From assembly GCF_018687715.1 (NCBI RefSeq), contig NC_056756.1, positions 33,269,980 through 33,333,979 of the forward strand: a DNA stretch of 64,000 bases, read 5' to 3'. Of this stretch, positions 35,189 through 46,135 are shown piece by piece. The DNA comes from Carya illinoinensis. Taxonomy: Eukaryota; Streptophyta; Magnoliopsida; Fagales; Juglandaceae. The position numbers were made by a program, and so were the translations under genes. Below the pieces are notes generated by a model, which worked only from the letters and a program-made list of their open reading frames with translations, had not been told where the DNA came from and searched no databases. Position 1 is the first letter of the stretch. Every line of letters starts with the position of its first letter.

Positions 35189-38100
35189 ATGGCGACGAAG
35201 TACGAAATAGAGAAGTTCAATGGGAGTAATTTCTCATTGTGGAAAATGAGAATAAAAGCAATTTTGAGGAAAGATAATTGCTTGACGGCAATTGGAGATA
35301 GGCCCGATGAGATCACTGACAACGGCAAGTAGAACGAGATGAATGGCAATGCTATTGCTAATCTGCACCTAGCACTAGCTGATGGAGTATTGTCAAGTGT
35401 GGCGGAGAAAAAGACAGCAAAAGAGATATGGGATACTCTGACAAAATTGTACGAGGCCAAATCACTACACAACGAAATTTTCTTGAGAAGAAAACTCTAC
35501 ACTCTTCGGATGATGGAGTCAACTATAGCGACAGACCACATCAACACCCTCAACACTTTATTTTCACAGCTCACAGCAATGGGGCATAACATAGAGACGG
35601 GTGAACGTGCTGAAATTCTACTTCAAAGTCTACCCGATTCGTATGATCAACTCATCATCAACTTAACCAACAACATTGAAGTTCTAGTCTTCGATGATAT
35701 TGCAGCTGCAGTTCTTGAAGAAGAAAGTCGGCTCAAAAGCAAAGAAGATAGACCAGGAGGTTCACAACAAGCCGAAGCTTTGGTAATGACGAGAGGGAGA
35801 TCAACGGAACGTGGCCCCAGTGGGAGTCAAAATCAGAGTAGATCAAAATCTAGAAGTAAGAAGAATGTCAAGTGTCATCACTGTGGCAAGAAAGGACACT
35901 ACAAAAGGGAGTGTTGGCATCTCAAGAAGAATGAAGAAGCTAAAGGAAAAGGCCCTGAGTTGTCAAAAGCTCAGGGTTGTGTAGCAAGCACCTCAGATGA
36001 TGGTGAAATTTTATACAGTGAGGCAACAACAGTTACTGAAGGTAGAAGAAGATTCGCTGATGTCTGGCTTATTGACTCAGGAGCAACATGGCATATGACT
36101 CCCCGGAGAGAATGGTTCCATCAATATGAACCTATCTCAGGAGGATCTGTGTTCATGGGAGACGATCATGCCTTGGAGATTACTGGTATTGGTACCATCA
36201 AATTGAAGATGTGTGATAGTACAGTTCGCACCATTCAGGAGGTACGACATGTGAAAGGCCTGAAGAAAAATCTATTGTCTTTAGGACAATTAGATAATAG
36301 CGGGTGTAAAACCCATATTCAAGATGGGATCATGAAAATAGTTAAAGGCGCGCTTGTAATGATGAAAGCGGAAAAGATAGCTGCAAATTTGTACATGCTT
36401 AAAGGAGAAACACAACAAGAAGGAGAAGCATCCACTGCGTTGGCAAGTTCAGCAGAAGAATTAACAATGATGTGGCACTATAAGCTTGGCCACATGTCAG
36501 AACGAGGTTTGAAGATTCTTGCTGAACAAAAGCTTCTTCCAGGGCTCAAAAAGGTTTCATTACCCTTTTGTGAGCATTGTGTTACTAGTAAGCAGCACAG
36601 ATTGAAATTCAGTAGTTCCTCTGCTAGAAGTAAAGCTATCTTAGAATTAATCCATTCTGATGTTTGGCAAGCACCAGTTTTGTCCGTAGGAGGAGCAAAA
36701 TACTTTGTATCATTTATTGACAATTACTCCAGGAGATGTTGGGTGTATCCAATAAAAAATAAAGCAGATGTATTTCCAGTTTTCAAAATATTCAAAGCGC
36801 GGGTTGAGCTTGAATCTGAAAAGAAGATCAAGTGTTTAAGGACAGACAATGGAGGAGAATATACTGGTATTGAATTTGATAGCTTCTGTCAACAAGAAGG
36901 TATCGAAAGGCAGCTCACGGTGGCATACACTCCACAACAAAATGGAGTAGCAGAGCGGATGAATAGAACCTTGTTAGAACGAACAAGAGCGATGTTGAGA
37001 ACTACGGGAATGGCCAAGTCATTTTGGCAGAAGCAGTCAAGACTGCCTGTTATATGATCAATCGGTCACCATCAATCGCAATTGATCTGAAAATGCCGAT
37101 GGAGATGTGGACTGATAAGCCAGCTGATTATTCTCACTTACATACATTTGGAAGACCTGTTTATGTTATGTACAATGCCCAAGAAACATCAAAGTTAGAT
37201 CCAAAATCTAGAAAATGTATTTTCTTAGGGTATGCTGATGGAGTCAAGGGGTATCGCCTGTGGGATCCCAGTGCCCGCAAGGTGCTAATCAGTAGGGATG
37301 TTGTATTTGTAGAAGATAAGGTACAAGAAAAAGAAAATGATAGCGCTTCAAAAGAGAAACCAGAAACTACTACAGTTCAAGTTGAAGAAAGACAAGAATT
37401 AGAAGTTCCAGATTCTTCTAAAGCAATATCAGAGCACGAAGAACAAGAACAAGCTGAGTGTGCAATTCCACAAGTTCGACGATCAACTCGGGAGAGAAGA
37501 GAACCAGCTTGGCACTCAGAGTACATCATGGAGAGAAATGTCGCATACTGTCTACTAACAGAAGATGGAGAACCGTCAACTTTCCATGAGGCTACAAATA
37601 GTCAAGAAGCTTCTCTGTGGATGGTTGCAATGCAAGAAGAAATTGAAACTCTCCATAAAAACAAAACATGGGATCTTGTACCACTACCACAAGGAAGAAA
37701 GGCCATCGGAAACAAATGGGTTTACAAGATCAAACGAAATGGCAATGACCAAGTGGAGTGGTATCGTGCTAGATTGGTGGTGAAAGGATTCGCTCAGAAA
37801 GAAGGCGTAGACTTCAACGAAATATTCTCTCCTGTTGTTCGACTCTCAACGGTTTGAGCAGTCCTTGCGATGTGTGCTACATTTGACTTGTACTTAGAAC
37901 AACTGGACGTGAAAACTGCATTTCTTCATGGAGAAATTGAAGAAGAAATTTACATGCTCCAACCAGAAGGTTTTGAAGAAAAAGAAAAAGAGAACTTGGT
38001 TTGCAGGTTGAACAAATCTCTATACGGTCTCAAACAGGCGCCGAGATGTTGGTATAAGAGATTTGATTCCTTTATCATGAGCCTTGGATACAACAAACAT

Positions 38101-39129
38101 AGTTCAGATCATTGTGTTTACTACAAGAGATTTGGTGATGGTAATTTCATTATTCTGTTGTTGTATGTTGACGACATGTTGGTAGCAGGCCCCAACAAAG
38201 ATCGTATTACAGACTTAAAGGCACAGTTGGCTAGGGAGTTTGAAATGAAGGACTTGGGACCAGCAAACAAGATTCTAGGGATGCAAATTTACCGAGACAG
38301 AAATAATAGGAAGATATGGCTTTCTCAGAAAAATTATTTGAAGAAAATCTTGTGACGCTTCAACATGCAAGATTGTAAGTCAATTTCTACCCCTCTTCCT
38401 ATTAATTTCAAGTTATCCTCAAGTATGAGTCTTAGCAATGACGCAGAGAGGATGGAAATGTCTCGAGTATCGTATGCATCAGCAGTGGGTAGCTTAATGT
38501 TCGCTATGGTTTGTACAAGACCAAACATTGCACAGTCAGTGGGAGTGGTTAGTCGATACATGGCGAATCCTGGTAAAGAGCATTGGAGTGCTGTAAAGAG
38601 GATCTTAAGATATGTTAAGGGTACCTCAAATGTCGCATTATGTTATGAAGGATCAGACTTTACTGTCAGAGGCTATGTTAATTCAGATTATGCAGGTGAT
38701 CTTGACAAGAGCAAGTACAACTCAGGTTATGTGTTTATACTTGCTGGAGGAGATGTAAGCTGGGTTTCAAAATTGCAGTCTATCGTGGCTACTTCTACAA
38801 CGGAGGCAGAATATGTCGCAGCTACACAAGCTAGCAAAGAGGCAATATGATTGCAAATGCTACTGGAAGAGCTCGGACACGTACAAGAGAAGGTTGATTT
38901 ATTTTGTGATAGTCAGAGCGCTTTGCATTTGGCAAAGAATCTAGCATTTCATTCAAGGACAAAGCACATACGAGTTCAATATCACTTCGTTCGTGAGAAG
39001 GTGGAAGAAGGAAGTGTGGATATACAAAAAATCCATACAAAAGACAACCTAGCAGATATATTAACAAAGCCAATTAATAATGACAAGTTTATCTGGTGTC
39101 GATCCTCCTTAGGCCTAGCAGATATGTAA
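35189..39129 (+). pseudogene. copia gag-pol polyprotein, broken
   Basis: Starts at ATG 35189 (MATKYEIEKFNGSNFSLW). Domains: gag; CCHC knuckle CHHCGKKGHYKREC (about 35873-35914); protease LIDSGATWHM (about 36068-36097); integrase zinc region (36473-36610) and catalytic core with HSDVW, RTDNGGEY and PQQNGVAERMNRT; RT with YVDDMLVAG (about 38164); RNase H with a TTEAEYVAATQASKEA block. Lesions: TAG at 35330-35332 (expected Trp), a 1-bp loss near 37026 shifting frame, TGA at 37855-37857 and 38353-38355 (expected Arg), and TGA at 38848-38850 (expected Trp). All four stops are explained by single C-to-T or G-to-A changes. The frame is otherwise open to the stop at 39127-39129. Confidence 0.9.
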
Positions 39130-39183
39130 GCGGCATAGAGATGGAAAGTGTAGAAAAGATAGAAGGATTACAAAAGTGACTTT

Positions 39184-39195
39184 AAGTGGGAGATA
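39184..39195 (+). promoter_or_regulatory. Polypurine tract of the copia element
   Basis: AAGTGGGAGATA directly precedes the 3' LTR, where plus-strand priming is expected. Confidence 0.65.
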
Positions 39196-39616
39196 TGTAG
39201 CGGTAAAGCCACTTTTATGGACTTTTATGGGTCAAAAATGGTGGCTAGTTGAGTTTGCATTCACATTTGTTTCCGCCATCTTCCACCTTCTTTAACTCCT
39301 ATAAATACATGTTTTTGCTTTTAGAAACCTATCCCATTTTGAAAGAAAAATTTAGAGAAAGAGAGAGAGTTTTAGAGAGAAAAATAGTGAGGTTTCTCCT
39401 ATATATTGTCTCTCTTTTTATAAGAAAGAGTTAGTTTTCTCCTTTTATAAGAGAGGATATGGTCAATTGTGCTCTCCTTATTCAAGAGAGAAATTCTTGT
39501 AATCCTTTTGCTATAAGTGAAATTCTTCTACAATTGGAGTTCCTTATTATTTCTTTTATTCTTTCTCATTTCTACTTCAGTTGTAATTGTATGCCCCATA
39601 CCACAACCGCCTAACA
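39196..39616 (+). repeat. 3' LTR of the copia element (421 bp)
   Basis: Nearly identical to the 5' LTR apart from the length difference noted there and scattered substitutions, which suggests fairly recent insertion. Followed by the CAAGT duplication. Confidence 0.9.
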
Positions 39617-39621
39617 CAAGT

Positions 39622-40259
39622 AGTACTAGTCCAAGTACGTACTATTAATGTTGCTAACAACCAAAATTACTCATGATAATGCTAATTAATTGGAGTGCAC
39701 GCACGGTGCTAATAGCTAACAATATTTTCGCTAACAGCCTAACGGATTGATGGCATATGATCCAATTTTTTAAATGAAAAATCTGGGTTCGAAACCTCCC
39801 ACCTCCTGTATGAAACAAAATAATATTTTCATATAAATTAATATAGATTATATATGTTAAAAAAATGAGTGCAAGATGAAATTAAATTGGTCGATTTATA
39901 ATAATTATAATTATTTAGACCTGCTTACAATATAAATTTAATTTCATTCTTGTCTCAATTAGTCTTTAATTTTTGGGTTTTTGTGGATAAATTAAGGCAA
40001 TCCGTTAGCCTATCTTAACATTCTCTTGTATTGTATAGGTATCGATCATAGGAAAATATATATATATATATTTGTATATGATAAGTATATCTTCCTCATG
40101 TCCTGCTGATCATGATCAGAAGAAACCACGACCATACAAATTAATTCAATAATTCCCAAATTAATCAGCATCCAAATAATTAACTGAGATGAAGTTTGAA
40201 CTAGTACTGGTCCTAGCTACGTACCATTCCCTCCAATAAAACATGCTATGAAACATGAT
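39622..40259. other. AT-rich intergenic spacer
   Basis: An (AT)n tract lies near 40055. No gene or terminal repeat recognised. Confidence 0.45.
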
Positions 40260-40450
40260 ATCATGATTAGGCCTGTTCAACCGGGTTCCAACCCGGGAAC
40301 CCGGGTACACCCGGGCCGGGAACCGGGTCTCAAATCCGGACCGAAACCCGGCCCGGATTAATCCGGATCAGACCCGGTCCGAAACCCGGATGTATCCGGG
40401 TTTTGAAAAAACCGGATTCCGGGTTCCGGGTTTAACCCGGTTTCTACAAA

Positions 40451-40710
40451 CTTCAACTTCTCTGTCGACGACCCATGCCGCAGCAGCAGCCCATATACCC
40501 CGGTCGAAGGCCTGCCCTCCCCGTTCGACGATCCGGGCTCGAATCTTTTGGACTCCGAGCTCCGAGAAACTGCTTATGAGATCCTCGTCGCCGCGTGTCA
40601 GAGCACCGGTACGCGGCCGTTGACCTACATCCCGCAGTCGGAGAAAACCGAACGGGCTCCTGCGATCTCGCATTCGGCTTCGCTGCAGAGGTCGCTGACT
40701 TCGTCCGCGG
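40451..40710 (+). pseudogene. Captured N-terminal exon fragment of a DUF810/MUN-domain (UNC-13-like) gene, copy 1
   Basis: Reading continuously, the frame gives a segment with VEGLPSPFDDPGS, LDSELRETAYEILVAAC, RPLTYIPQSEKTERAP and SLQRSLTSSAAS. The order SPF..(D/S)ELRETAYEI(L/F)VAAC..(L)QRSLTS(T/S)AAS matches, from memory, the N-terminus of plant DUF810 proteins (At2g25800 type). It is much more GC-rich than the surroundings, in keeping with capture from an exon. Only about 85 residues are present, so it is not a functional gene. Confidence 0.65.
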
Positions 40711-40715
40711 CCAGC

Positions 40716-40911
40716 CTTCAACTTCTCTTTCAACGACCCATGCCGCAGCAGCAGCCCGTATACCCGGTCGAAGGCCTGCCCTCCCCGTTCGACGACCCGG
40801 GCTCGTCTTTCGGACTCCGAGCTCCGAGAAACTGCTTATGAGATCCTCATCGCCGCGTGTCAGAGCACCGGTACACAGCCGTTGACCTACATCCTGCAGT
40901 CGGAGAAAACC
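40716..40911 (+). pseudogene. Captured DUF810/MUN-gene fragment, copy 2 (direct duplicate)
   Basis: Direct duplicate of 40451-40649 with a few substitutions and small deletions, among them loss of bases after the GGGCTCG block that shifts the frame relative to copy 1. It diverges right after GGAGAAAACC, where copy 1 continues with the captured gene and copy 2 turns into different sequence (about 40912-41030). That sequence could be another captured piece, containing AGGGTTTCGG and a GA-rich stretch. Confidence 0.62.
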
Positions 40912-41246
40912 ATTGAGAGTGGGCAGACGCTAGGGTTTCGGAGTGACTGCACTGACTGGAAGAACTCTTTCGGCGCAGAGATAAAGAGAGCGGGAGAGAG
41001 AGAGTAAGAAAAGAAACTAAAACGAGCCCCGTTTTCGCATTGGACCAAAAAAACCCGGGTAACCGGGTTGTAAACCCGGGTTTCGGATTTAAACTCCGGT
41101 ACCCGGACCGGGTTCACCCGGTTTTCATAATTTGGGTTTCGGCCCGGTTTTAATCTTGACCGAAAACCTCATCCGGAAACCCGGTTATCCAGGTTCCGGG
41201 CCGGACCGGTTAAAAACCGGTCCGGATGAACAGCCCTAATCATGAT

Positions 41247-42200
41247 CATATATAATATGCTTCCCCATTGGGAGTTTGTCGTTGTTGCTTGCTGCTGATG
41301 TTAACAGTTGTATTGTTCTTATGCATGTGAATTTTCAGTTGGAAAGGTGACCTTTTTGCTGATTTGCATGATCCCAATAGATTCGTCAATTTTAAAAAAG
41401 AGATATGAATTTGTCCCCACCACTTTGTCTGCATCATATATTACACAAGCTAGAGTTCCCTCAATTCATGGCCAACAAAAATTGATCCTTCCAAGCAAGC
41501 TGCCATATCACTCACGGATCACTTCGAACGTACATGACCTAGCTTATAAAGTATGTTTGCCTCATTTGTTTTTAGATCGATTCTTGGCTGCTGTAATGCA
41601 AACTATGTATAATACAAATGCTTCTTGACCCACACCTGGCCATATTATATGCACGTATGTACATATATAGCAGCAGCTAGCTAGCTAGCACGCACGTACA
41701 AGATCGATGGAGCAACGTTTTTCCTCTTCCTTTGTTTGAATATCTCTTTTGCCAGGCGTGACCCGCAATCCGAGGGGCTCTGGGATCATATATGTGTTTG
41801 TATGTTGACCGTGCATGCACATGATGATGTTACTTAATTAAGTAATTAGTAGCAGTTTTTCTTCTTAACGATCAGATCGATCGATGGTTGTCCTTTCAAG
41901 TACCATCTGTACAAACCCACCACAGAGAATCCGCCAAACACAAAATGATAGGCTGCAATAATAATAATAATAATAATAATAATATATAATTAATAAAGCT
42001 TGTTTCATTTCCAATTAATTAATAGATACAATCGATCGCTGTTATTACATAATTTATATATAATATGCATGTATGTATTTGTATATATGTTCGAATCTAC
42101 CGTAGATCAGAATCGGCCAAACATAAAACGAGGCTTCTTTCTTTTTCTTAAAAGATACATGAATTGTTATATATACGTTAGCTGTATCTGCTTCTTTAAT
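41247..42200. other. Intergenic spacer
   Basis: Contains an (AAT)n microsatellite at about 41956-41985 and a GCTAGCTAGCTAGC run near 41673. ORFs are short and featureless. Confidence 0.45.
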
Positions 42201-42705
42201 CACTACAACAAATGCTAGTATTTGCTGCGGTCTAATTTCGTAGCAAAAAGTCTTAAAATCACAGCAATGCTTATTTTACTGCGATTTTCAAACCATAGGT
42301 GAACTGCCGCAATTTAAGCGTGACTTTTGCCAAAATTTTTGCAGCAATGTAACTGCCAGAAAATTGGAACTATTTCCAGCGAAAAATAATCGCTGAAAAT
42401 AGGTTTAAAACTCAGTAAATTATTTCTATTTCTGGCAGATGAAAGTCACCAGAAATAGTCCCTTAACTATAAAAAATTATTTCCCGTGAATGTTACTCGC
42501 GGGAAAAGTTTTTTTACAAAATAAAAAATAAAAAAAAAATTGCACTAAACAAAAGATATTAACTTGCAACCGGAGTAATACAAGGTTACTAAAGATATAT
42601 ATGTACCATCATATACAAGGTTACCAACTTACCACAGATATACATATATATTATGTCCAAGTGTTATCAATATGCCTAACACAGAGGCCAGAGGTTACAC
42701 CTAAG

Positions 42706-43432
42706 TAGGGGTGTAAAAAAAACCGATAAACCGGTAAACCGGATCGGATCAGACCAGACCAAACTGGTGGCATCAGTCCGGTTCTAAGATTGGTTCGGTC
42801 TGGTATCGGTTTTAATTTTTTTAAAACCGATCAAAATCGGTCCTGTTCCAATTTTCTTTTTCTAAAATCAGACCAGACCGGACCGAACCGATTTATATAT
42901 ATATTTTTTAATTTTTTATATTGTATATAATATTTATATATAATATATAACTATATATAAAATAGTTTTATACTATATAATAAATTACTAATTAATATAA
43001 TATTAAATTTTAAAATCTTATATCATTTTGCTTATTGTATTAATAGTTATACTAATATTATATAGTGCATATTAATAGTTATACTTATACTATATCACTA
43101 TATATTATAATATAATATAATATATCATTATATTATATATTATAATATGTCATTATAGTCTATAATACAATTATAATATATATTATAATATACTACAATA
43201 TATTATCACTATAATATTATATACTATATTATATATATTATATAATATATAATATAGTACATTAAAACCGATAAAACCGAACCGAACTGGACCAGAAACT
43301 GGTAAAATCGGAAAACCGGTTTAGGAGGGTAATCGGTACGTAATCAATTTTGAAAAATATAAAACCGTTATATACCGGTTCGGTCCTAAATTTTGTTTAA
43401 AACCGGACCAAACCGAACTCGTTACACCCCTA
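42706..43432. mobile_element. hAT-type MITE (727 bp) nested in the CACTA element
   Basis: Ends TAGGGGTGTAAA and (reversed) TAGGGGTGTAAC are inverted. The 8-bp duplication CACCTAAG is exact on both sides (42698-42705, 43433-43440). Near both ends ACCGG/CCGGT motifs recur, and the centre (42895-43260) is TATA-rich. No coding. Confidence 0.88.
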
Positions 43433-43947
43433 CACCTAAGTTTATTAGCAGTAGGGAAATTGTCAAGGAAATTGATTTTCACCACTATGGCTTGAAGATA
43501 GAAATACAAATAACTAGAAACATGCGTCTCAACTCACAATAAAGAAGAGTAAATATAATTGAAATATTATTAGAGGAGACATAAATAACCAAAAACTTAT
43601 GGTAACTACTTACTCTCGGCAGCACAGAAAGTACTTGCTAATATTGTTACAAAGAAAAGGTGAGAAAAATTATTAAAATCTATTAATTGTTAAAATGAGG
43701 CAAATATCAATCTTAAAAAAAGAAGAGAAAGTAAAACAGAAAAGCCAAAATCCAAACCTAGATTTGGTCATGCAGACAGTGTGTTTCTAATAATAGTCTA
43801 ACCATGGAGAAACTAAGCTTTCTACTATACAAACTTTGCTATTTTTACTCTAAAACATAGGATGCCCATGAAGATAGAGAAAAGAGCATGGAATCAATTG
43901 CAATGAATCTAAGTACATGTAAAGTTGCAAAAAAAAAATTCTCTGGA

Positions 43948-44020
43948 AGGATAGGTTAGTTATAAGGGTAGGCATGCAACCATGGAAGAAGAATAGGTTA
44001 GTTATAAGGGTAGGCATGCA
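43948..44020. repeat. Short tandem duplication, 42-bp period
   Basis: ATAGGTTAGTTATAAGGG followed by TAGGCATGCAA occurs twice, at about 43951 and 43993, inside the CACTA element. Confidence 0.75.
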
Positions 44021-45399
44021 ATGGCTTTGTTATGAAGTTACAATAATTTTACTTACGAAAAATTATTGCTACATCATGTAAGCTAGCAGCAGCTCCAAAA
44101 GTTTGATAGAGAAAGACAAGTATAACTAGAATGTTTGGAAACTCAAAATTAATGGGGTTCTCTATATATCTAATTAATTGGGACTTGTAGCTAGCAAGCA
44201 AGCTATAAGCTGGCTAATGCTCATTATTTGTGAACATGAAACTAATAACACTACTCTCAAACCGACTTGATTTCATGCTGCACTCACCACCAAATTTATA
44301 AGTTGGTTGAGTTACAATTTTAAGCTACAGTCCACCTTTTTTCTACAAGAAATCTTCTACTCAGCTCTTTATCAACAGTCACATATTTTTCTTTAATTTT
44401 GATAAGAAATAAAGAAATATATATATACATACTGAATATATAGGATGTGTGCAATATCCTTTAAAAAAACTACAAACATTAAAATTCAAAACAAAATAAA
44501 ATCAAATACCACTCAAAGAAGACCCCAGGAACATAAACTTAAGAGTTTCCATTAAGCTTTTATGTCATTAAAAAGTGCAGTTACTTATCAAAAGGAAATT
44601 CAAACCAAAAATAAAAAATAAAAACTGCAGTTATTCCCTCTCACCAAATCGTCCACATAATGCAAAGAGGTTGAGTTGTAACCTCTTTTAACAGTGTGAT
44701 ACTTAGGCTATTATTCTTGAAGAGAAGTGTTAAAAAAATACGTTCTCATCCCCACTGGTTTAACACATATAAATAAATGAGAACAGGGCAAAAAATAGGC
44801 AGTTAATTCTATTTCATTTCTGAAATGAAAATAAGGCAAAAAATTCCTTTTCACCTCCTCAATGGTTGCACGATTTTTTACTCTATCCACATTTCCTCTA
44901 CTTGGTTACACACCCAACTAAACAAGTATCAAAGGAAAATAAATGAGAACTCGAATTTGGAAGCTACTACACACAGTCAGCCAATAGCAGATTTTTAGAA
45001 AAACAAATAGCATGTCACGGTTTGCTTAAGCATAAATCCAACCACAAGAGGTTTTTAGGAATTAAGAGTGTTACCTGACATGTTCTTCTTCTTCCCAGGG
45101 TGCGAATTTAAGCATCAAAGCAAGGGAAATAGAAGTGTGTGATCTGAAGGAATGGAAGAGGACTCTCGGCTGGAAGGAAAACAAAATTTTCAGAGCAACC
45201 CTAGGTTGCCATTTGGTGTAGAATCAAAACGCCCAAAATTTAGAAGCTTACATATGTTTATGCCTCTCCTTTAGGAGATTTACGCTAGGGTTCCACCCTT
45301 TGGAAATGAAGAGACGAGCTGGAAAGAAGGTCAAGGGTTAGGGTTTGGGCTCTCTGGAAATGGGGAAAAGGAACAAAGCAAGAGAGAGAGGAGTAGAGC

Positions 45400-45401
<2 letters not shown>

Positions 45402-45467
<66 letters not shown>

Positions 45468-45505
45468 TTCTGTGGTTTAGGGCTTTCTGGAAATGGGGAG
45501 GCCGA

Positions 45506-45556
<51 letters not shown>
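45402..45556. repeat. Two (GA)n microsatellites
   Basis: (GA)n at about 45403-45464 and 45510-45554, separated by a GGAATTCTGTGGTTTAGG stretch. They create long Arg-Glu and Ser-Leu frames that are not genes. Confidence 0.9.
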
Positions 45557-45558
<2 letters not shown>

Positions 45559-46135
45559 TAGAGTGCGAGACAGAGGGAGAGAGAGGAAAAAGAAAGGACG
45601 GGTTATTAATTCCTTTTTTATTCCGACGACACATTCTCGCCGCAAAAAGTCCTAAAATCGCAGTAAAAGGTTACGACAATTATATTCCCGCCGTAAAATT
45701 TGTTAAGCTGATTCATTTACCGGTAGATTTATTACGGCAACATTTTGTTGACATAAAAAGTTGCGAATTGTGGCGATTTTCCTCTCTTAGATGAATTGAA
45801 AATGCCGCAACAGTGCAATGATTTGTTGCGACAACAAAAACTGCCACAATAGGTTTTAAGTCGTCGTAAAAAGATTATACAATAAATTTGGAATTTGCAT
45901 TTCTCAACTTTGAAATGGAATTATGCGGCGAAATGAAAAAAGTCACAAATAAATGTCTTTTTGGGGTGATTTCTTTTGCGGCGAAATGAAAATCGCTGTA
46001 AAAAGATTATACAATGAATTCTCCATCAGTATTTCTCAACTTTGAAATGAGAAACATCCAAATAAATACCTTTTTACGGCGATTTTAATTGCTGCGAAAT
46101 TAAAACCGCCATAAAAAGCCCATTATGTTGTAGTG

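Larger units (their letters stand above)
34663..39616 (+). mobile_element. Ty1/copia LTR retrotransposon, structurally complete, 4,954 bp
   Basis: Two LTRs (34663-35108 and 39196-39616) are flanked by the exact 5-bp duplication CAAGT (34658-34662, 39617-39621), with primer site, polypurine tract and the copia domain order gag, protease, integrase, RT, RNase H. LTR termini are TGTAG..TAACA. The protein style (gag FNGSNFSLW, RT YVDDMLVAG) resembles the Tnt1/Tork lineage by recollection. Coding is broken by four stops and one frameshift, so it is non-autonomous now. Confidence 0.92.
40268..41238. mobile_element. Non-autonomous hAT element (971 bp) with captured host-gene sequence
   Basis: Left end TAGGCCTGTTCAACCGG and right end (reversed) TAGGGCTGTTCATCCGG are inverted termini with two mismatches. 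They are flanked by an exact 8-bp duplication ATCATGAT (40260-40267, 41239-41246), the hAT hallmark. Subterminal zones (40275-40440, 41050-41235) are packed with CCGGG/CCCGG motifs, probable transposase-binding repeats. The GC-rich interior carries two copies of a coding fragment unrelated to transposase, so movement would depend on an autonomous relative. Gene-carrying elements of this sort are called Pack-TYPE elements. Confidence 0.88.
42201..46135. mobile_element. Non-autonomous CACTA (En/Spm-type) element, 3.9 kb
   Basis: Left end CACTACAACAAATG and right end (reversed) CACTACAACATAATG share CACTACAACA. Both ends are followed by subterminal clusters of GCGGCGAAAT / GCGATTTT / CGCCGTAAAA-like motifs (42215-42500 and 45640-46115) typical of CACTA transposase-binding repeats. 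The 3-bp flanks (AAT left, TTT right) do not match, so the duplication has mutated or an end is misplaced. The interior shows no transposase. It holds a nested hAT MITE, GA microsatellites and a duplicated gene-like GGTTTGGGCTCTCTGGAAATG block (45340 and 45475). Confidence 0.72.

Noticed and set aside
35020..35472. 150-codon minus-strand frame over the copia 5' region
   Set aside because: It is a shadow of the gag reading frame on the opposite strand and crosses the LTR boundary.
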